From JBFHNV01 sp965365655 (lineage in GTDB: Bacteria > Pseudomonadota > Gammaproteobacteria > HK1), in NCBI GenBank assembly GCA_965365655.1, contig CBDUCN010000306.1, positions 1-6,130 on the forward strand: a stretch of DNA of 6,130 nt. Direction: 5' to 3'. Numbering within the stretch: position 1 is the first letter of the stretch; each line of letters starts with the position of its first letter. Positions 1-4,507 of the stretch are shown here, piece after piece. A program made the translations under genes and the position numbers. The notes under the pieces are model-generated. The model did not search any database and was not told the DNA's origin. It saw only the letters and a list, made by a program, of their open reading frames with translations.

Positions 1-501
1 CTCGGGCCGGTGACGGTGCTGCTCGCGGTGCCGCTGTACAAGTCGCTGCGGCTGGTGCGCCGCGCGGCCGTGCCGCTCGCGGTGGCGCTGCCGGTGGGCT
101 CCTTGCTCGCGTCGCTGCCGGCGGTGCTGCTCGCTTTCTGGCTGGGTGCCACCGACGGCGTGATGCGGGCACTGGCCACGAAGTCGGTCACGACACCGAT
201 CGCGCTCGGCGTCACGGAGAGCCTGGGCGGGCTCACCGCGATCGCCGCGGTGGTCGTCGTGTTCTCGGGCGTGCTCGGCGGGATGATGGCAGGCGTGCTG
301 TTCCGCGTCGCGCGGGTGCGATCGCCCGCGGCGCAGGGCTTCGCGCTGGGGCTCGCGGCGCACGGCATCGGCATCGGCCGGGCCGTGCAGATCGACGAGA
401 CGGCAGCCGCGTTCGCCGGGGTGGCGATGGGGATGAACGGGCTGGCCACGGCGCTGTGGGCGCCGGCGCTGGTGCCGGCGGTGATCCGGCTGCTGGAGTG
501 A
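1..501 (+). CDS. LrgB/YohK (CidB-like) family membrane protein, 5' end missing
   Basis: This is the C-terminal 166 residues of an integral inner-membrane protein of the LrgB family, open at the left edge; family members are about 230 residues, so about 60 are missing. The visible part begins LGPVTVLLAVPLY, matching the family's conserved LGPxTVxLAxPLY stretch, followed by hydrophobic segments at about residues 22-50, 74-102, 112-126 and 135-163 of the fragment. SVTTPIA (62-68) and the AAHGIGIGRA stretch (119-128) are further family hallmarks. LrgB proteins usually pair with a small LrgA partner and have been linked to murein hydrolase control, programmed lysis, and in plants and some bacteria to glycolate or pyruvate export; which applies here cannot be told. 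An lrgA partner would be expected just upstream, outside the window. An apparent internal start at 10 is only the first GTG in frame. Family assignment is firm, function is not. Confidence 0.9.
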   Translation, partial: LGPVTVLLAVPLYKSLRLVRRAAVPLAVALPVGSLLASLPAVLLAFWLGATDGVMRALATKSVTTPIALGVTESLGGLTAIAAVVVVFSGVLGGMMAGVLFRVARVRSPAAQGFALGLAAHGIGIGRAVQIDETAAAFAGVAMGMNGLATALWAPALVPAVIRLLE

Positions 502-507
502 CGGCGC

Positions 508-521
508 CGGGCGCGCGCCCG
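508..521. terminator. GC-rich palindrome just after lrgB, possible terminator
   Basis: CGGGCGCGCGCCCG is a perfect 14-base palindrome that begins 6 bases after the lrgB stop codon and can fold as a 5-bp stem with a 4-base loop. No T-tract follows, so an intrinsic terminator is uncertain, and alternating GC runs arise easily at this base composition. Confidence 0.3.
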
Positions 522-525
522 CGGC

Positions 526-534
526 TGCTATGCT
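526..534 (+). promoter_or_regulatory. possible extended -10 promoter element for cysK
   Basis: TGCTATGCT reads as an extended -10 (TG, one base, then TATGCT, which matches TATAAT at four of six positions). No convincing -35 lies 16-18 bases upstream; that space is taken by the GC palindrome at 508-521. It would give a leader of about 65-70 bases before the ATG at 609. Similar elements lie upstream of the hydrolase and patatin genes. Confidence 0.35.
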
Positions 535-593
535 CCGCCGATGGCGGGGCTCGGGCGCCGGAGACGCGTATCACGAGCGCACACAGACACCGG

Positions 594-602
594 AAGGGGG
601 AG
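594..602 (+). promoter_or_regulatory. ribosome binding site that fixes the cysK start
   Basis: AAGGGGGAG ends 6 bases before the ATG at 609. The reading frame stays open upstream to 456, inside lrgB, but this purine-rich site and the start of recognisable family sequence shortly after 609 favour the later start. Confidence 0.65.
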
Positions 603-608
603 CACGGC

Positions 609-1688
609 ATGCGTCAGGGCACCAGGACCACGAGCGGTCGCGGCCGTCTCTACGACAGCATCGTCGACACGGTCGGCGACACGCCATGCGTGCGCATCAA
701 CCACCTCGCGCCCGAGCACGTGACGATGTACGTGAAGTGCGAGTTCTTCAACCCGGCCGCCTCGGTGAAGGATCGCCTCGCGCTCAGCATCGTCGAGGCT
801 GCCGAGCGTGACGGTACGCTGAAGCCCGGCCAGACCGTGGTGGAGGCGACCAGCGGCAACACCGGGATCGGGCTCGCGATGGTGTGCGCCGCGAAAGGGT
901 ATCCGCTGGTCGTGACCATGGCCGACAGCTTCTCGGTCGAGCGCCGCAAGCTGATGCGCTTTCTCGGTGCGAAGGTGGTGCTCACGCCGCGCGAGCAGAA
1001 GGGCTACGGCATGTACCGCAAGGCGAAGGAGCTGGCCGAGGCCAACGGCTGGTTCCTCGCCCACCAGTTCGAGAGCGAGGCCAACGCCGACATCCACGAG
1101 GCCACCACCGCACGCGAGATCCTCGCTGACTTCGACGGCGCCCGGCTGGACTACTTCGTGAGCGGCTACGGCACCGGGGGCACCGTGGTCGGCGTCGGCC
1201 GCATGCTGCGCGCGCAGCGCCCGGACGTGAAGATCGTGTTGAGCGAGCCGGCCAATGCGCAGCTCCTGGGCAGCGGTCGCGCGCAGAAGCGCAACGACGC
1301 GCACGAGCCCGCCGAGAGCCATCCCGCGTTCGAGCCGCATCCGATCCAGGGCTGGACGCCGGACTTCATCCCGTGGGTGTTGCAGGAGGCGCTGGACGCG
1401 AATCTCTTCGACGAGCTGATCCCGGTGCCGGGACCCGTGGGGATGGAGTGGTCGCGCAAGCTGGCGCGCAGGGAAGGGATCTTCACCGGCGTCTCGGGCG
1501 GCTCCAGCTTTGCCGTCGCGATGCAGGTCGCGGAGAAGGCGCCCGCGGGCTCGGTGCTGCTCGCGATGCTGCCCGACACCGGCGAGCGCTACCTGTCCAC
1601 GCCGCTGTTCGACGGCATCGAGGAGGTGATGGACGAAGACGAGATTGCGCTGATGAAGTCGACGCCCGGGTTCCAGATGAGCCTGTAG
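609..1688 (+). CDS. cysK: Cysteine synthase (O-acetylserine sulfhydrylase), long CysK type, PLP-dependent
   Basis: A 359-residue cytosolic fold-type II PLP enzyme, expected to make L-cysteine from O-acetylserine and sulfide. Visible hallmarks are NPAASVKDR with the PLP Schiff-base lysine K54, the substrate loop TSGNTG (81-86), the phosphate-cupping glycine loop GYGTGGT (186-192), and HPIQG (244-248) followed by DFIP, which resembles the HKIQGIGAGFIP stretch of CysK. The C-terminal GVSGGSS (294-300) replaces the usual GISSGAA-like loop, and LPDTGERYLST (321-331) is typical. It is about 40-50 residues longer than E. coli CysK; part of the extra length is a charged, Ala/His-rich insert near 221-243. 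The start at 609 has a good ribosome binding site; an in-frame extension back to 456 would overlap lrgB and encodes low-complexity Gly/Ala/Arg sequence. Alternatives within the family are CysM, cystathionine beta-synthase-type or cysteine desulfhydrase activity; motif fit favours CysK. Confidence 0.88.
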   Translation: MRQGTRTTSGRGRLYDSIVDTVGDTPCVRINHLAPEHVTMYVKCEFFNPAASVKDRLALSIVEAAERDGTLKPGQTVVEATSGNTGIGLAMVCAAKGYPLVVTMADSFSVERRKLMRFLGAKVVLTPREQKGYGMYRKAKELAEANGWFLAHQFESEANADIHEATTAREILADFDGARLDYFVSGYGTGGTVVGVGRMLRAQRPDVKIVLSEPANAQLLGSGRAQKRNDAHEPAESHPAFEPHPIQGWTPDFIPWVLQEALDANLFDELIPVPGPVGMEWSRKLARREGIFTGVSGGSSFAVAMQVAEKAPAGSVLLAMLPDTGERYLSTPLFDGIEEVMDEDEIALMKSTPGFQMSL

Positions 1689-1727
1689 CGGCGGCCCCGG
1701 GGACGATGGCGAATCGGCGCTCCTGCC

Positions 1728-1744
1728 GCGCGGGCCGCCCGCGC
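1728..1744. terminator. Inverted repeat between convergent genes, possible bidirectional terminator
   Basis: GCGCGGG, a 3-base CCG spacer and CCCGCGC form a perfect 7-bp stem in the 55-base space between the convergent cysK and rhodanese genes, touching the rhodanese stop codon. The symmetrical position suits a two-way terminator, but there is no T-tract on either side. Confidence 0.35.
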
Positions 1745-2220
1745 TACGGTGCCTTCACCGGCCGTCGCGCCGCGTCCGGCCGGCGCACCGGCAGCTTCTT
1801 CGCCAGCCAGCCGTCGCGGGTGTGTACGCCGGCCGGAACGTCGACGACGTTGCGCACGCCGTTGCGGGCGAGCCAGCTCGCGAGGTACCGCGAGCGGCCC
1901 CCGGTCGCGCAGATGAGGCCGAGGGACACGGAAGGGTCTTCGCCGCGCAAGGCCAGCAGGTCGCGGACGAAGCCCTTGCTCGTCATGTCCAGCGCCCGCG
2001 CGACGTCGGGGATGCCGCTGTCGCGCCACTCGTCGGGCGTGCGGATGTCGACCAGGACCATCGAGCCGGACTCCGCGGCCGCTCGTGCCTCCTCGACGGA
2101 CATGGTCCGAACCTCTGCTGCCGGGGCCGGAGCGGGGCTCGCCAGCAGCGCGGCCGTGAACGCGAGCACGCAGGCGCTGCGCAGCGCGAGGCGACGGGAC
2201 GACAGGATGTTCCGATGCAT
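1744..2220 (-). CDS. Secreted single-domain rhodanese-like sulfurtransferase
   Basis: A 158-residue protein with an N-terminal signal peptide: a positive n-region (residues 3-15), a hydrophobic core (about 16-28) and an Ala/Pro-rich cleavage region near residues 32-36, so it is probably periplasmic. The mature part is one rhodanese domain. VDIRTPDEW (57-65) is the conserved first motif, and the active-site loop CATGGRS (104-110) provides the catalytic Cys104, with the loop length usual for sulfur-handling rhodaneses rather than the longer Cdc25-like loop. Rhodaneses pass sulfane sulfur from donors such as thiosulfate or persulfides to acceptors; the physiological partner is unknown here. The ATG at 2220 lacks a strong ribosome binding site, but starting later at Met40 would delete the signal peptide. 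The tail after about residue 140 is basic and proline-rich. It is convergent with cysK and divergent from the cupin gene, so it is probably transcribed alone. Confidence 0.85.
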   Translation of the reverse strand: MHRNILSSRRLALRSACVLAFTAALLASPAPAPAAEVRTMSVEEARAAAESGSMVLVDIRTPDEWRDSGIPDVARALDMTSKGFVRDLLALRGEDPSVSLGLICATGGRSRYLASWLARNGVRNVVDVPAGVHTRDGWLAKKLPVRRPDAARRPVKAP

Positions 2221-2261
2221 GCTGGGGTCGGGCCGGGGGAGCCGGCCGGCAAGGCGTCAGT

Positions 2262-2279
2262 CCTGCATTCTAGAGCAGG
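2262..2279. promoter_or_regulatory. Dyad in the divergent rhodanese/cupin intergenic space, overlapping a minus-strand -10-like box
   Basis: CCTGC and GCAGG flank an 8-base AT-richer centre (ATTCTAGA) in the 165-base space between the divergent genes. On the minus strand the centre contains TAGAAT (2272 down to 2267), one mismatch from TATAAT and about 47 bases before the rhodanese start; no good -35 is visible. A dyad over a -10 box is a plausible operator, but the arms are only 5 bases. I found no clear plus-strand promoter for the cupin gene in the rest of this gap. Confidence 0.3.
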
Positions 2280-2373
2280 CCGGGATCGGAGCGGACACGA
2301 CGCAGCCGCGGCGCGGGCGCCGGCCCGAGGCATGCGGGCGCGCCGCGCGGAGCCGGCGAGCCGCAGCCCCGGC

Positions 2374-2378
2374 GGGAG
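2374..2378 (+). promoter_or_regulatory. ribosome binding site supporting the GTG start of the cupin gene
   Basis: GGGAG lies 7 bases before the GTG at 2386. The only nearby alternative, the in-frame ATG at 2332, would add 18 Arg/Ala/Ser/Pro-rich residues and has only CGAGG almost touching it, so the GTG is preferred. Confidence 0.55.
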
Positions 2379-2385
2379 TGGTCAC

Positions 2386-3045
2386 GTGAGCAAGCTGTCC
2401 GACAACGTCGACTGGTACTACGTGCTGCGCGAGTTCTGGAGCGCGTACCGGTTCAGCTCTGCCGGAGGCAGCAAGCCCATCCGCTCGCACCAGCGCGACG
2501 TGCGCAACCTGCTCAGCGCGGAGATGGCACAGGACCCGCCGCTTCTCGAACGCGAGCCCGAGACGCTGCCGGTGTGTGCATGGCTGGGGCGAGCCCTGGA
2601 CCAGGGGCTGCTCGAGCGCAGCGCCCCGCTGGTGCGCGCGGTGCGCCGCGTCGCGGACGAGCTGATGTGGCGCTACGGCTACGAGCGGGTGCCCCGCGGA
2701 CTGGTGCGCAAGTACGCCTACGCCGAACTCATGGGTCCGCAGGGTCCGGTGGTCAGCGAACGCCTCATCCTCGGCCTTGTGCTCTTCGCGCCGCGCTGCA
2801 CCTACCCGGCGCACGCGCACGACGGCATCAACGAGTCCTACATCTGCCTGAGCGGCGTCGTCTCCGAGGGCGACGCCGGGGTCTACGCGCCCGGCTCGAT
2901 GCTGTTCACGCCGCCGAGCAAGTCGCACCGCATCACCACCGGGGACTTCGAGCCCACGCTGCTCGCGTACGCGTGGACGGGACCGACGGAGAAGCTGGTG
3001 CACCAGAAGATGGTCTTCTCGCGGGCGCGCGGGCGCTCGTCCTGA
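2386..3045 (+). CDS. Cupin-fold DMSP lyase family protein (DddL-like)
   Basis: A 219-residue cytosolic protein with a helical N-terminal half (to about 110) and a C-terminal cupin barrel. The first cupin motif is textbook, HxHx4Ex6G: His143, His145, Glu150 and Gly157, with Tyr152 just after the glutamate. The second is APGSMLFTPPSKSH, with His181 as the likely third histidine ligand. KYAYAE (109-114), GPQGPV (117-122), GLVLFAP (130-136), SYICLSG (151-157) and LLAYAWTG (192-199) match my recollection of dimethylsulfoniopropionate lyases, closest to DddL, also in length. DddL, DddQ and DddW use a metal-bound cupin site with a tyrosine base to split DMSP into DMS and acrylate; Tyr140 and Tyr152 are candidates. 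No DMSP transporter (BCCT) or acrylate-handling gene (acuI, acuN/K, prpE) is visible nearby, so the true substrate may differ. The GTG start has a good ribosome binding site. Confidence 0.75.
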   Translation: MSKLSDNVDWYYVLREFWSAYRFSSAGGSKPIRSHQRDVRNLLSAEMAQDPPLLEREPETLPVCAWLGRALDQGLLERSAPLVRAVRRVADELMWRYGYERVPRGLVRKYAYAELMGPQGPVVSERLILGLVLFAPRCTYPAHAHDGINESYICLSGVVSEGDAGVYAPGSMLFTPPSKSHRITTGDFEPTLLAYAWTGPTEKLVHQKMVFSRARGRSS

Positions 3046-3069
3046 ACGGCGGTGGCCGGTCGTCGCGGC

Positions 3070-3117
3070 GCACCGCGCGGTGCCGGGCGAAGGCCGTGCC
3101 GCCGCTACACCCGGCAC
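3070..3117. terminator. Overlapping stem-loops after the cupin gene, possible terminator
   Basis: GCACCGCGCGGTGC (3070-3083) is a perfect 14-base palindrome starting 25 bases after the cupin stop codon. Its last bases also begin a second inverted repeat: GTGCCGGG (3080-3087) pairs perfectly with CCCGGCAC (3110-3117) over a 22-base loop. The two structures share 3080-3083 and so exclude each other in part. No T-tract follows. Confidence 0.35.
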
Positions 3118-3155
3118 GGACGTCCCGGCGACCGCTGCTGGCGCCGATCCGCGTG

Positions 3156-3170
3156 TGGTACGTTCGAACG
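3156..3170 (+). promoter_or_regulatory. Extended -10-like element overlapping a 10-bp palindrome, upstream of the hydrolase gene
   Basis: TGGTACGTT (3156-3164) has the layout of an extended -10, with TG one base before a hexamer matching TATAAT at its T, A and final T. It overlaps the perfect palindrome CGTTCGAACG (3161-3170), which could be an operator half-way into the promoter. No clear -35 is present. The leader to the ATG at 3223 would be about 50 bases. Confidence 0.3.
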
Positions 3171-3210
3171 GCACGCGGCGCGCCCGCGGCACGTCGATCA
3201 CTTCAGCACG

Positions 3211-3217
3211 AGAGGAG
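3211..3217 (+). promoter_or_regulatory. ribosome binding site of the hydrolase gene
   Basis: AGAGGAG ends 5 bases before the ATG at 3223 and is the best Shine-Dalgarno match in the window. It rules out the in-frame upstream extension to 3052, which encodes Arg-rich low-complexity sequence. Confidence 0.7.
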
Positions 3218-3222
3218 TTGCC

Positions 3223-3969
3223 ATGGCCTACGAAGGCATGATCGCGGAAACCGTCACCATCCGCGGCGACAACGGGGATCCCATCTCGGCCTACGTCGCG
3301 AGACCGCTGGGCCCCGGCCCGTTTCCCGGCATCGTGCTGGTGCACCACCTTCCGGGCTGGGACGAGTGGTACCGCGAGGCGACCCGCCGGTTCGCGCATC
3401 ACGGCTACGCGGCGATCAGCCACAACCTGTACCAGCGCGCCGGCGAGGGCCGGGCGGACGACGTCGCGGCAAAGGTGCGCGCGGAGGGCGGCGTACCCGA
3501 CGCGCAGGTGATCGGCGACACCGAGGGCGCGGTGCAGTGGCTGCGCGCGCAGCCGTGGCTGAACGGCAAGGTGGGCGTGATCGGCACGTGCTCCGGCGGC
3601 CGGCACACCTTCCTGTACGCGTGCCACACGAGCAGCATCGACGCGGCCGCCGACCTGTGGGGCGGGCGCGTGGTCATGGGCGAGGACGAGCTGAACGAGA
3701 AGACGCCCACCGCGCCGATCGACTTCACGAAGAACCTGTCGTGCCCGCTGCTCGGGCTGTTCGGCAACGACGACGCGGCGCCCACTCCGGCGCAGGTCGA
3801 TCAGCACGAGGCGGAGCTCGAGAAGCACGGCAAGGACTACGAGTTCCACCGCTACGACGGCGCGGGCCACGGCTTCTTCTACTACGACCGGCCGATGTAC
3901 CGCGTCGAGCAGGCCCTGGACGGCTGGAAGAAGGTGTTCGCGTTCTTCGAAAAGCACCTCGCGACGTAG
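3223..3969 (+). CDS. Dienelactone hydrolase family protein (alpha/beta hydrolase)
   Basis: A 248-residue cytosolic alpha/beta hydrolase of the dienelactone hydrolase family. The nucleophile elbow is GTCSGG (121-126) with Cys123 as nucleophile, as in true dienelactone hydrolases rather than the serine of lipases. Asp184 in GNDDAAP (181-187) and His216 in GAGHGFF (213-219) complete a Cys-Asp-His triad. VLVHHLPGW (38-46) supplies the oxyanion-hole region after the third strand. The conserved WGGRVVMG (146-153) and APIDFTKNLSCPLLGLFG region identify a widespread subfamily whose physiological substrate is not established; classic members open dienelactones in chlorocatechol breakdown, but no catechol-pathway gene is present here, so that role should not be assumed. 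The stop is 8 bases before the next gene, suggesting an operon. Confidence 0.88.
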   Translation: MAYEGMIAETVTIRGDNGDPISAYVARPLGPGPFPGIVLVHHLPGWDEWYREATRRFAHHGYAAISHNLYQRAGEGRADDVAAKVRAEGGVPDAQVIGDTEGAVQWLRAQPWLNGKVGVIGTCSGGRHTFLYACHTSSIDAAADLWGGRVVMGEDELNEKTPTAPIDFTKNLSCPLLGLFGNDDAAPTPAQVDQHEAELEKHGKDYEFHRYDGAGHGFFYYDRPMYRVEQALDGWKKVFAFFEKHLAT

Positions 3970-3977
3970 CCGCCGGC

Positions 3978-4250
3978 ATGTGCACGTCCATCGTCGAGAT
4001 CGTCGACGCGCAGGGCGAGGGCAGGGGCGGGGACGGCTGGTTCCCGCTTGCCCGCGCGGTCGTCTCCTACGACCACCCGCACCACGCCCTGCTCGACGAG
4101 GCCATCTGCATCGACTTCGTGAACCCGGAACTCGGCCCCGGCGCGCGCGCGGCGGTGGAGATCACGCTGGAATCGGCGAAGGCGCTGAGCGCCGCGCTGA
4201 CGCGGGCGATCGCGGCGGCCGAGGAGATGGAGGCGGAGAGGGGGAGATAG
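3978..4250 (+). CDS. Small DUF6295-like protein, function unknown
   Basis: A 90-residue soluble protein beginning MCTSIVEIVDAQGEG, which resembles from memory the DUF6295 family. The N-terminal two thirds look like a beta-rich domain with a conserved GDGWFPLARAVVSYDHP stretch (about 18-34) and IDFVNPELGPGARAAVEI (about 45-62); the C-terminal part (64-88) is an Ala/Glu-rich helix. Cys2, Asp32, His33, His35 and His36 are polar residues that could form a ligand or metal site, which is only a guess. No signal peptide or membrane segment is visible. It starts 8 bases after the hydrolase stop with no clear Shine-Dalgarno of its own, so translation is probably coupled to the hydrolase and the two products may work together. 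The frame remains open far upstream inside the hydrolase and cupin genes, but that is antisense-free shadow sequence of low complexity, so the ATG at 3978 is chosen. Confidence 0.75.
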   Translation: MCTSIVEIVDAQGEGRGGDGWFPLARAVVSYDHPHHALLDEAICIDFVNPELGPGARAAVEITLESAKALSAALTRAIAAAEEMEAERGR

Positions 4251-4269
4251 CGGGCTCGCGGGGACCCTT

Positions 4270-4316
4270 CGCCGCGACGCGATCGCGGCGCTGCGGCGTA
4301 CCCCCTTCCGGGGGGT
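4270..4316. terminator. Two tandem stem-loops after the hydrolase/DUF6295 pair, probable terminator
   Basis: The first stem-loop is CGCCGCGA (4270-4277), loop CGCGA, TCGCGGCG (4283-4290), a perfect 8-bp stem beginning 20 bases after the stop codon. The second is ACCCCC (4300-4305), loop TTCCG, GGGGGT (4311-4316), a perfect 6-bp stem. Placement at the end of the presumed operon suits transcription termination or mRNA 3'-end protection, although no T-tract follows either. Confidence 0.5.
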
Positions 4317-4334
4317 GAAGCGGCGACGGATCCA

Positions 4335-4347
4335 CGCTACGGTAGCG
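4335..4347 (+). promoter_or_regulatory. 13-bp dyad containing a -10-like box, upstream of the patatin gene
   Basis: CGCTAC, one central G, and GTAGCG form a perfect 13-bp inverted repeat. It contains TACGGT (4338-4343), matching TATAAT at its T, A and final T and similar to the elements before cysK and the hydrolase. It could be a promoter core, an operator, or both. No good -35 is visible. If transcription begins here, the leader to 4508 would be about 155 bases. Confidence 0.3.
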
Positions 4348-4408
4348 ACCGCGTGCAGAGGTCCGCCCGGCGTCGTTGCGTGTGTCGGGACGGCCGTCGC
4401 GCCGATGA

Positions 4409-4470
4409 GCTGCCGGCGTCGCGTCGGCAGCGGGCACGCGATGGTACGGCAGCGCCTCCGGACGCTGCCG
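4409..4470 (+). promoter_or_regulatory. Four-arm double hairpin in the patatin gene leader
   Basis: GCTGCCG (4409-4415) pairs with CGGCAGC (4425-4431) over 9 bases, and CGGCAGCG (4447-4454) pairs with CGCTGCCG (4463-4470) over 8 bases. All four arms are copies of the same 7-mer or its complement, so arm 1 can also pair with arm 3 and arm 2 with arm 4. The block ends 22 bases before the ribosome binding site at about 4493-4500. It could be a leader attenuator, a protein-binding array or an RNA stability element. Confidence 0.4.
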
Positions 4471-4507
4471 CGAGCGCAACGGTGACACCGCGAGGGGAGA
4501 TGCCGTC

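Noticed and set aside
456..608. N-terminal extension of cysK back to 456
   Set aside because: It overlaps the lrgB 3' end, encodes Gly/Ala/Arg low complexity, and would bypass a strong ribosome binding site just before 609.
528..1340. 270-codon minus-strand open frame opposite cysK
   Set aside because: It is the antisense image of the highly conserved CysK sequence and shows no motif of its own.
2257..3957. 566-codon open frame on the minus strand opposite the cupin and hydrolase genes
   Set aside because: It is antisense to two recognised genes with good ribosome binding sites; its product is Arg/Ala/Val-rich with no recognisable domain, as expected of a stop-poor shadow frame at this GC content.
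3223..3969. Specific role in chlorocatechol degradation for the hydrolase
   Set aside because: The Cys-Asp-His triad supports the family only; no dioxygenase, cycloisomerase or maleylacetate reductase gene is in the window.
2574..3977. Very long upstream extension of the DUF6295-like gene frame
   Set aside because: The frame runs out of phase through the cupin and hydrolase genes with Arg/Ala/Gly-rich sequence; only the last 90 codons look like a protein family.
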